Assembly (NCBI GenBank): GCA_000437495.1 | Contig: FR897786.1 | Span: forward strand, 1 to 5,655 | DNA from: Prevotella sp. CAG:485 | GTDB lineage: Bacteria; Bacteroidota; Bacteroidia; Bacteroidales; Muribaculaceae | DNA length: 5,655 nt | Direction of reading: 5' to 3' | Program-made: the position numbers and the translations under genes | Notes under the pieces: model-generated | Seen by the model: the letters and a program-made list of their open reading frames with translations, nothing else | What the model was told of the DNA's origin: nothing | The model's database searches: none | Shown: piece after piece, positions 1 through 5,595 of the stretch | Layout: each line of letters starts with the position of its first letter | How positions within the stretch are numbered: the first letter of the stretch is position 1

Positions 1-44
1 CAGTTAGCTATTTTCTGAGTAGCCCTAAATAGATTGTAGTTACC

Positions 45-584
45 TTGAAAAGAATATTGATATTATCGGGCAGTCCCCGAAAGGGAGGAAACTCCGACAC
101 ACTCTGCGACCAATTCATGAAAGGTGCCGTTGAGGCTGGCAATAAGGTTGAGAAAGTATTCGTTGCCGACAAAAAGATAGCCCCCTGCCGGGCATGCTAT
201 TATTGCAGAAGTCATAAAGGCGCCTGCTCAATCAAAGATGACATGGCCGAGTTGCTCCAGAAGATGATAGACGCGGACGTGATTGTGCTCTCCTCGCCTG
301 TCTATTTCTATTCCATCAGTGCCCAGCTCAAGGCCGTAATTGACCGCACGGTTGCACGTTGGTTGGAAGTCAAGGACAAAGAGTTCTACTACATCATGAC
401 TTCCGCTGAGGACTCCGACAGCGTCATGGACACCACTTTGGCTTGTTTCCGCGGATATGCAGACTGCGTTGAGGGAGCTGCGGAGAAGGGCGTAATCTAT
501 GGTAAGGGCGTTTACGAGCGTGGTGAGATTCTCAACAAACCTGCAATGCAAGAGGCTTACGAAATGGGTAAATCCATACGCTGA
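45..584 (+). CDS. Flavodoxin-fold NAD(P)H-dependent FMN oxidoreductase, iron-sulfur flavoprotein-like
   Basis: A 179-residue cytosolic protein of the NADPH-dependent FMN reductase / iron-sulfur flavoprotein (Isf) superfamily. The N-terminus (residues 3-20) is a first beta strand followed by the FMN-phosphate loop, SGSPRKGGNSDTL. Residues 83-102 hold the second flavin loop, SSPVYFYSISAQLKAVIDRT. Cysteines 48, 51, 54 and 61 form C-x2-C-x2-C-x6-C just before IKDDM. This fits the compact CX2CX2CX4-7C motif known to bind a 4Fe-4S cluster in archaeal Isf, so a redox cluster beside FMN is plausible. Electron donor and acceptor cannot be told from sequence. The start is TTG: an in-frame stop lies at 30-32, no ATG or GTG comes earlier, and the family N-terminus (MKRILILSGSPR) begins exactly here. 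There is no Shine-Dalgarno. The gene converges on the transporter and has its own terminator 26 nt after the stop. Family assignment is firm; cluster binding is inferred. Confidence 0.9.
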   Translation: MKRILILSGSPRKGGNSDTLCDQFMKGAVEAGNKVEKVFVADKKIAPCRACYYCRSHKGACSIKDDMAELLQKMIDADVIVLSSPVYFYSISAQLKAVIDRTVARWLEVKDKEFYYIMTSAEDSDSVMDTTLACFRGYADCVEGAAEKGVIYGKGVYERGEILNKPAMQEAYEMGKSIR

Positions 585-609
585 GAAAACTGAACTCACT
601 CTCTACTAT

Positions 610-642
610 AATGGTAATGCTGACTTCGGCATTGCCATTTTT
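610..642 (+). terminator. Intrinsic terminator of the flavoprotein gene
   Basis: Arms 610-620 and 629-639 form an 11-bp stem with one G-U pair and an 8-nt loop (TGACTTCG). The Ts ending the right arm continue into a run of five Ts (638-642). It begins 26 nt after the flavoprotein stop and fits a rightward rho-independent terminator. It is separate from the next hairpin at 674-706. Confidence 0.75.
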
Positions 643-673
643 CCACCTCACTCTCCTTTGCTCTTAAATAATA

Positions 674-706
674 GCACCCCGAAAGCTTTAACGACTTTCG
701 GGGTGC
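674..706 (-). terminator. Perfect 12-bp hairpin, terminator of the transporter gene (probably bidirectional)
   Basis: GCACCCCGAAAG (674-685) is the exact reverse complement of CTTTCGGGGTGC (695-706), with a 9-nt loop. On the minus strand it lies 32 nt beyond the transporter stop and is followed by the T-rich TATTATTTAAG. On the plus strand it is followed by AATTTAGTT. Its place between convergent genes suggests it ends leftward transcription and backs up the 610-642 terminator for rightward transcription. Confidence 0.75.
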
Positions 707-738
707 AATTTAGTTCTTATCCGAGTTTTCGGTATCTA

Positions 739-2586
739 TCAGATATTCTCAGATTCTACGGGTGTTTCCTCAGGAACGTCGTTTTTGATTTCCTTCTCTT
801 TGATAAAGCTTACGCAAAGAGCGCCGACGCCCAGCGAAATGCCCGATATTATCATCATCACATACTGAGGTGCGAGCTGTCCTGCAGTGCTGAAGAGGCC
901 AAGCAGCCATCCGCCTACCAATGCGCCGATTATCTGCGGTATTGTAATTGAGCAGTTGAAGAGGCCGAGGTAAGCGCCAATGTTGCCGCCATGCAGCGAA
1001 TTGGTGAGTATGGTGAATGGCCATGCGAGCATAGCGGCCCATGTGCATCCAATCAACAGGAAGGGTATGAAAAGGAGCCACGGGTTGGAGATGAAGGCCA
1101 CGCCAAGGAAACCTATGGCGCCGAGTACCAGGCTGAGCGAATATGAGAATTTGCGTTTGCCGATGCGCGGCAGGAGCATAGCCCAAATTACGCTGCCCAC
1201 GGCCTGCACGGCAAAGAGAATACCTACCCAGTCGCCGGCCGCGTTATAGGCTTTTGACGCTGTGTTGAGATCAACCTTGGTGGCGTAAGTGGCCTGATGC
1301 GGGTCTGCTATCTCGTAGTTGGTGGCACCCTCAAGCACCAGTCGGCCGGTTTTCTTATCAGTAGCGGCTATAGAGGCCGTTGTGAGGATAATCGGACCGT
1401 TAATCTGGCTGAGGTAATCCTTTATCATAACGGGCTGATTGTTGACAACGATGGGCTTGCCGTCAACCAACAGCTGCTTGTCGCTGACCATCAAAGGCTG
1501 GTTAAAGGTCGTTTTGTCTATACCGTCGGCATTGGTCATAATAGCATGGTCAGCTACCAGGGTATCGGTGCCTACGGCTATTGTTGATGCTGGATAGAAT
1601 ATGCCACCCACGTCAACACCGGCAGCCTTGAGATGCCCCTTTTCTATGATGACATGATTGCCGATAAGCACATATTTGTCGCCGTAAACCTGGTCACCCT
1701 GCGGTGTCTTCACCTGCACGCCGGTGATGGTTTTCATTTCGGGCGTGTTGAAGGCTTTGTGAGCCACTGTGCCGGTGGTGTAGGTCCACATAAAGAGGAA
1801 GGCTATCCAGCAGAAGAACTGCACAAGGCTCACCGTCCAGAACGTGTTCGGGGCATGGATAAGCAGTTTGATGAGGTTGCTCTTCTGTTTGGGTTTGCCG
1901 GAAGCGTCTTCGGCAATGTTGTTGTATTCGTTATAAACCTGCGGCGGCCATTCTTTTATCTTGGCCATGGAATAGAACACGCAGAGGATGAGCACTGCGG
2001 CTCCTATGTAGAACGACCAAATCACAGAAGGCGGAACCACGCCTTCGGGTGCTACCGACTTGATACCGACCCATGCGAGGACGAAGGGAAGGATGAAGCC
2101 TACTATGGAACCGGCGTTGCAAAGAAAGCTCTGTATGGAGTATGCTTTTGCTTTCTGCTTGTCGTTTACCATATCGCCCACAAGCATCTTGAAGGGCTGC
2201 ATGGCCATGTTGATGCTCGTGTCGAGAAGCATCAGAGCAATCAGGCCTATCAGGATAGCGCCTGAAATGGTGAGGCCGAAGCTGCCGGCGTTAGGCAGCA
2301 GGCACATTACTATGACTGCCGTAACTGCTCCTACTATCAGATACGGCAGACGGCGACCGAAACGGTTCCATGTGCGGTCGCTAAGGGTACCAACGATGGG
2401 TTGAACCAGAAGACCCATCAGGGGCGGAAGAATCCAGAAGTAGCTCAGGTCGTGCGGGTCAGCACCGATGGTGGCGAAGATGCGCGACACGTTGGCGCTT
2501 TGGAGGGCATAAGCAATCTGTACTCCGAAGAATCCGAAGCTTAGATTCCATAATTTCCAAAAGCCTAAATCGGGTTTAGTTTTCAT
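739..2586 (-). CDS. MFS sugar transporter (SLC45/GPH-like) with a large TM7-TM8 insert
   Basis: A 615-residue inner-membrane permease, probably a cation-coupled sugar or glycoside importer. About 12 hydrophobic helices are visible: TM1 ~13-31, TM2 46-67, TM3 81-98, TM4 104-122, TM5 151-173, TM6 187-207, TM7 247-272, TM8 452-472, TM9 480-499, TM10 502-523, TM11 534-562, TM12 573-594. The TM2-TM3 loop carries the MFS signature GTLSDRTWNRFGRRLPYL (66-83), closest to the GRRRP form of SLC45 and plant sucrose carriers. A second conserved stretch is PFKMLVGDMV (131-140). Residues 208-246 form a charged TM6-TM7 cytoplasmic loop. The oddity is residues ~283-441, a soluble, Gly/Val/Ile-rich stretch that lengthens the usual ~450-residue family protein. 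By MFS topology this loop is periplasmic. The ATG at 2586 fits the family N-terminus; no clear Shine-Dalgarno. It lies 77 nt downstream of nfo on the same strand with no terminator seen between them. Substrate is unknown. Family is well supported. Confidence 0.92.
   Translation of the reverse strand: MKTKPDLGFWKLWNLSFGFFGVQIAYALQSANVSRIFATIGADPHDLSYFWILPPLMGLLVQPIVGTLSDRTWNRFGRRLPYLIVGAVTAVIVMCLLPNAGSFGLTISGAILIGLIALMLLDTSINMAMQPFKMLVGDMVNDKQKAKAYSIQSFLCNAGSIVGFILPFVLAWVGIKSVAPEGVVPPSVIWSFYIGAAVLILCVFYSMAKIKEWPPQVYNEYNNIAEDASGKPKQKSNLIKLLIHAPNTFWTVSLVQFFCWIAFLFMWTYTTGTVAHKAFNTPEMKTITGVQVKTPQGDQVYGDKYVLIGNHVIIEKGHLKAAGVDVGGIFYPASTIAVGTDTLVADHAIMTNADGIDKTTFNQPLMVSDKQLLVDGKPIVVNNQPVMIKDYLSQINGPIILTTASIAATDKKTGRLVLEGATNYEIADPHQATYATKVDLNTASKAYNAAGDWVGILFAVQAVGSVIWAMLLPRIGKRKFSYSLSLVLGAIGFLGVAFISNPWLLFIPFLLIGCTWAAMLAWPFTILTNSLHGGNIGAYLGLFNCSITIPQIIGALVGGWLLGLFSTAGQLAPQYVMMIISGISLGVGALCVSFIKEKEIKNDVPEETPVESENI
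1264..1740 (-). other. In-frame ~160-residue insert domain of the MFS transporter, predicted periplasmic
   Basis: This codes for transporter residues ~283-441. Before it, the sequence reads as standard TM7 (FLFMWTYTTGTVAHKAF). After it, the standard TM8 approach resumes (TASKAYNAAGDWVGILFAVQ). The insert lacks any long hydrophobic helix and alternates short hydrophobic strands with Gly/Asp/Asn turns, suggesting an all-beta fold. Three segments look loosely repetitive: GDKYVLIGNHVIIEKG (302-317), GTDTLVADHAIMTNADG (339-355) and SDKQLLVDGKPIVVNNQ (368-384). I do not recognise the domain. The boundaries come from recalled family pattern rather than an alignment, and could shift by about ten residues. 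Confidence 0.65.
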
Positions 2587-2663
2587 GTAAGAAATCTCGG
2601 TTAATGCGTTATTTTTACTCTGTAGTTTTTCTTTCTTTATGTTTGATGGATAAAAGAATCAGT

Positions 2664-3515
2664 CTATTTATTTTTCACAAGACTATATAACCATTCAATT
2701 TCATCTTTCCAAATCTCCGGCTGCGTAGTTTCGAGTATGAGCGGGATATTGTCGAGCCGCTCATCGTTCATTATCATGCTGAACACCTCGTTGCCCATAA
2801 GGCCTTTTTGAAGTGGAGCATGTCGGTCTACCTTCGACCCAAGTTTACGCGCTGAGTCATTTATATGCATTCCGCGCAGATATTTGAAGCCGATTATCCG
2901 GTCAAAGTCGCTCCAGGTTTTGTTATATCCTTCTTCGGTAGAAAGATCATAACCTGCGCTGAAAGCATGGGCGGTATCGATGCATACTCCGATGCGACTT
3001 TTGTCTTCAATCCTGTCAATGATATAGGCAAGATGTTCAAACTCATTGCCCATATTCGAGCCCATTCCGGCTGTATTTTCAAGTACTGCTGTAACACCTT
3101 CCGTTACATCAAGTGCCTTGTTGATGTTCTCGGCTATGATTTGGAGGCATTGCTTGGGGTCTTCGAATCCTTTCAGATGACTGCCCGGATGAAAATTCAG
3201 CATCTTGAGGCCGAGTGCCTCGCAACGCTGTAATTCACCGATAAAGGATTCCAGACTCTGAAGCTGTTTGGCAGCATCGGGGTTGCCAAGGTTGATAAGG
3301 AAGTTGCTGTGGGGCAGAATCACATCGGGTGTATACCCGAATTCCTCGCACCGTTTGCGGAACAATTCCACCGTTTCGGGCTTGGGCAGCGGCGATTTCC
3401 AGCGTGAAGACCATCCGGTAAAGATGGCAAAAGCCCTGGCTCCGATTTCGTTTGCTCTTACCGGGGCTTCGGCTACTCCGCCTTCTGTACTGACATGTGC
3501 TCCTACAAATTTCAT
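2664..3515 (-). CDS. nfo: Endonuclease IV (AP endonuclease, base-excision repair)
   Basis: A 283-residue protein, matching the usual 280-285 of Nfo, collinear with E. coli endonuclease IV almost throughout. It cleaves DNA 5' to abasic sites and removes 3'-blocking groups, acting in the cytoplasm on the nucleoid. The TIM-barrel metal ligands are all present: H69, H109, E146, D180, H183, H217, D230, H232 and E262, equivalent to E. coli H69, H109, E145, D179, H182, H216, D229, H231 and E261. Signature motifs visible are LNFHPGSHL (106-114), LENTAGMGSN (145-154), CIDTAHAFSAGYD (178-190) and VDRH (229-232). The loop that reads KNQRQW in E. coli (34-39) is GWSSRW here, and the DNA-contacting Tyr72 is Phe72; Leu73 is kept. 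The ATG at 3515 has a strong Shine-Dalgarno 8 nt upstream and a consensus promoter, so the start is secure. It is divergent from the RNA methyltransferase gene and may be co-transcribed with the downstream transporter. Confidence 0.97.
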   Translation of the reverse strand: MKFVGAHVSTEGGVAEAPVRANEIGARAFAIFTGWSSRWKSPLPKPETVELFRKRCEEFGYTPDVILPHSNFLINLGNPDAAKQLQSLESFIGELQRCEALGLKMLNFHPGSHLKGFEDPKQCLQIIAENINKALDVTEGVTAVLENTAGMGSNMGNEFEHLAYIIDRIEDKSRIGVCIDTAHAFSAGYDLSTEEGYNKTWSDFDRIIGFKYLRGMHINDSARKLGSKVDRHAPLQKGLMGNEVFSMIMNDERLDNIPLILETTQPEIWKDEIEWLYSLVKNK

Positions 3516-3523
3516 TTAAGCTA

Positions 3524-3530
3524 CTCCTTT
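3524..3530 (-). promoter_or_regulatory. Shine-Dalgarno of nfo
   Basis: Minus-strand AAAGGAG is separated from the nfo ATG by 8 nt (TAGCTTAA). It is the only strong Shine-Dalgarno I see among the five genes, and it fixes the nfo start. Confidence 0.85.
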
Positions 3531-3538
3531 TTAACGTG

Positions 3539-3570
3539 CAAATTTAGCACTTTTCTTTTTAACCTACAAT
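3539..3570 (-). promoter_or_regulatory. Bacteroidota-type promoter of nfo
   Basis: On the minus strand a -33 TTG (3567-3569) is followed by exactly 20 nt and then TAAATTTG (3539-3546), a full match to the Bacteroidota -7 consensus TAnnTTTG. Transcription should start near 3532-3535, giving a leader of about 17-20 nt that just includes the Shine-Dalgarno. Confidence 0.75.
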
Positions 3571-3590
3571 ATATGAGGGGGATTTTTTTA

Positions 3591-3627
3591 TTTTGTTTGC
3601 CCCTTCCGGGTAAAATCAGTACCTTTG
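3591..3627 (+). promoter_or_regulatory. Bacteroidota-type promoter of the RNA methyltransferase gene
   Basis: TACCTTTG (3620-3627, followed by C) matches the -7 consensus TAnnTTTG fully. A -33 TTTG at 3596-3599 lies 20 nt upstream; an alternative TTTTG is at 3591-3595. The expected start site is within a few bases of the ATG at 3632, so the transcript should be leaderless or nearly so. It is divergent from the nfo promoter without overlapping it. Confidence 0.75.
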
Positions 3628-3631
3628 CAAC

Positions 3632-4405
3632 ATGAAAACGCCCTACACATATCCGGCCCTGTCGAAGTCAATGTGCGGTCGCCTTAATTTATTGCGCCTG
3701 AAAAAACACCGCGATGAGAAGGGTCTTTTCGTGGTTGAAGGCCATAAATGTGTCGCCGATACCTTGGGACATTTTGAGATCGTTTGTCTGATAGCTTCAG
3801 AAAAATGGCTGGCTGCGAATGAGACGTTAAAGGGTGATGTGTATGTAGCCACGAAGGCTCAGTTGGACCATATCTCCTCTCTAAGCACTTCGCCAGATGT
3901 GATTGCCGTATATAAGCAGCCTCGCTATGTGCCTGACGAAACATTATTCACCCGTGAGCTTACGGTTTTGCTCGACGGTGTTCAGGACCCGGGCAATTTG
4001 GGGACTATTATCAGAATTTGCGACTGGTTTGGTGTGCGGCAGATTATAGCCTCACCTGCCTGTGCCGACGTTTTCAATGCCAAGACTGTGCAGGCAAGCA
4101 TGGGGAGCATAAGCAGGGTAAGGGTCTTTTATCGCAATTTGGTCGATTTTATCGGTTTATATCAGGAGATTCCTGTGGCAGGCCTCTTGCTCGACGGCAA
4201 CAATATTTATTCCTCTCCCCTACCCAAGCCATGTTTTATTGTCATGGGCAATGAAGGAAATGGCATCACTGCTGAGATACGCAAGTTGCTGACTTTACGC
4301 CTCCTCATACCCTCTTATCCTCCCGGTGTTCCCACAGCCGAGAGTCTGAATGTGGCTATGGCCACGGGTATAACACTTTCTGAATTTCGCCGCAGAGAAA
4401 TCTGA
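3632..4405 (+). CDS. SpoU/TrmH-family RNA 2'-O-ribose methyltransferase
   Basis: A 257-residue SPOUT-class enzyme that transfers methyl from S-adenosylmethionine to a ribose 2'-hydroxyl in tRNA or rRNA, in the cytoplasm. Residues ~17-97 are the N-terminal RNA-binding domain, with the typical GLFVVEGHKCVADTL (31-45). Residues ~110-255 are the trefoil-knot catalytic domain. Motif 1 is LLDGVQDPGNLGTIIRICDW (113-132), with the conserved N122 and catalytic-type R128. Motif 2 is IVMGNEGNGI (203-212), with E208. Motif 3 is AESLNVAMATGI (236-247), with the S-L-N core. The stretch before motif 3, IPSYPPGVPT (226-235), seems longer than the short linker usual in the family. The ATG at 3632 is preferred because family similarity begins around S11-K12; the next Met (residue 14) would lose it. 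No Shine-Dalgarno is present, which fits leaderless translation. The exact target nucleotide cannot be assigned, so no gene symbol is given. Confidence 0.93.
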   Translation: MKTPYTYPALSKSMCGRLNLLRLKKHRDEKGLFVVEGHKCVADTLGHFEIVCLIASEKWLAANETLKGDVYVATKAQLDHISSLSTSPDVIAVYKQPRYVPDETLFTRELTVLLDGVQDPGNLGTIIRICDWFGVRQIIASPACADVFNAKTVQASMGSISRVRVFYRNLVDFIGLYQEIPVAGLLLDGNNIYSSPLPKPCFIVMGNEGNGITAEIRKLLTLRLLIPSYPPGVPTAESLNVAMATGITLSEFRRREI

Positions 4406-4423
4406 AATTAGCAAATAACTTTC

Positions 4424-4462
4424 CGCAATTCTACAGCTGCTTGAAATTATTGCTGTATTGTG
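4424..4462. terminator. Possible weak bidirectional terminator hairpin
   Basis: TACAGC (4432-4437) pairs with GCTGTA (4452-4457) around a 14-nt loop. After a 3-nt bulge, CGCAA (4424-4428) can pair with TTGTG (4458-4462) with one wobble. It lies in the 62-nt gap between two convergent genes, where a terminator is expected, but there is no clear T run on either side. Confidence 0.3.
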
Positions 4463-4467
4463 TTCCC

Positions 4468-5595
4468 TTAGGAAGGCAATGCAAGCATCGGCACATCTTT
4501 TTCAAACAACAGCCTGTGAGCGACAGAGGGGTTGAACAGCCTTTGGAAAATATTTCGTCGCCGGTTAGGTACCACCAATAACTGTATCTGATGGCGCTCC
4601 ATTACTTTCTCAAAATCCCCTCGGAAATCACCGGCTATGTTCAGCGGCAGGGCATGGAAAACCGACGTGGGATAATTCTCTGTGAAATAATGTTTCAGTC
4701 CGTCGAGTTTCTTTGCCACAACTGTGGCGCGCGGATTCACCGATACCAGATAAATCTCTGCATCATCGGGATAAGAGAACATCCGTTGGAAGGTATCCAT
4801 AGCTAAAATGTCCTGTTGGTCGAGGTTGCAGAAAAATACCACCTTATTTATATCACGAATTGCCGGCATGGTTTTATTCTCCGGCACTATGAAGAGAGGC
4901 ACGCGGCACGAATCAAGCACCTCAGCCGTAACACTGCCAATCAGCTCCCGGCTTCTGCGTGAAGCGCCACGGGTAGCCATGACAATAAACGAAGGGGGTG
5001 TCTTACGGCTGTATTGAAGAATCACTTCTTCAGGCACACCTTCGCGCAACTCCGACTTGAACTCGAGCTTAGGCAGAGTTCCATCGAGTATTCTGCGGCG
5101 GATATTGCTTTTGAGGCGGTCGAGTTCCACAGTGGCCTGCTGCTCCAGATTCAGCTCCAACTGAGCGTTATCCATCTCTTCTATGCCATTGTCAGGGTTT
5201 TCTGCATCTATCTGTCCCTGGAAATATGGCGTTACGAAGGCATGGAGCAAAACCGGAGTTAGATGCAGCCTTGCTGCCAGATCAAACCCCACTTCCACAG
5301 CCAGCTTGCTGTGAGAAGAGAAGTCGACGGGGATGAGAAGTGTAGGACTCATCCCCGCCAGACGTGCTGACAGAGCAACGAGTTCACGGTCGGCTTCCGT
5401 TTCAACTATGCGTAAAGCCTTTGCGAGGTCGCTTATTTGCACACAAACCCTTACACCGGGTTCCGGGCCGCTCCGGTCTGTCTGCACCGGACGCAACTCG
5501 CTCGACACACCCTCTGCTTTCAGTCTTACCTGAAGCTCAATGGCGCGCCGGTATGTGTGAATGGCAAGTGTTACCGTCTTGTTGTCGCTGCTCAC
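4468..5595 (-). CDS. Tandem universal stress protein with N-terminal DUF2007-like domain
   Basis: A 375-residue, probably cytosolic protein in three parts. Residues ~5-68 (VTLAIHTYRRAIELQVRLKA ... GVRVCVQISDLAKALRIVE) resemble the small DUF2007 'signal-transducing' domain. Residues ~84-238 are a Usp domain: PVDFSSHSKLAVEVGFDLAA at the front and ATRGASRRSRELIGSVTAEV (207-226) at the ATP site. The ATP motif G-x2-G-x9-G-S is kept (G210, G220, S221) except that the first Gly is Ala207. Residues ~248-374 are a second, degenerate Usp domain ending NPSVAHRLLFEKDVPMLALP, without the nucleotide-binding glycines. The domain pair suggests a nucleotide-sensing stress factor; its precise role is unknown. 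The start is GTG (5593-5595): an in-frame stop lies 24 nt upstream and no other start codon intervenes, and the DUF2007-like strand begins directly after it. It converges on the methyltransferase gene. Usp identity is firm; the DUF2007 call is moderate. Confidence 0.88.
   Translation of the reverse strand: MSSDNKTVTLAIHTYRRAIELQVRLKAEGVSSELRPVQTDRSGPEPGVRVCVQISDLAKALRIVETEADRELVALSARLAGMSPTLLIPVDFSSHSKLAVEVGFDLAARLHLTPVLLHAFVTPYFQGQIDAENPDNGIEEMDNAQLELNLEQQATVELDRLKSNIRRRILDGTLPKLEFKSELREGVPEEVILQYSRKTPPSFIVMATRGASRRSRELIGSVTAEVLDSCRVPLFIVPENKTMPAIRDINKVVFFCNLDQQDILAMDTFQRMFSYPDDAEIYLVSVNPRATVVAKKLDGLKHYFTENYPTSVFHALPLNIAGDFRGDFEKVMERHQIQLLVVPNRRRNIFQRLFNPSVAHRLLFEKDVPMLALPS

Noticed and set aside
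1..44. Tail of an upstream gene or promoter of the flavoprotein gene
   Set aside because: Stops occur in all three forward frames (5-7, 16-18, 30-32), so a short gene end is possible but cannot be shown. No consensus -7 box is present.
228..599. A 123-codon minus-strand open frame opposite the flavoprotein gene
   Set aside because: Antisense shadow of a clear family member with no independent support.
499..951. A 150-codon plus-strand open frame spanning the end of the flavoprotein gene, both terminators and the transporter 3' end
   Set aside because: It overlaps two real genes and runs through both hairpins; no recognisable protein family.
1264..1740. The transporter insert as a separate gene, frameshift join or inserted mobile element
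   Set aside because: The frame is continuous through both edges, there are no inverted or direct repeats at the boundaries, no transposase-like sequence, and base composition matches the flanks.
1633..2265. A 210-codon open frame on the plus strand, antisense to the transporter
   Set aside because: It lies wholly inside the well-supported transporter gene, its product is rich in His and Cys with no family pattern, and it has no promoter or ribosome site. It is a by-product of the opposite strand's codon use.
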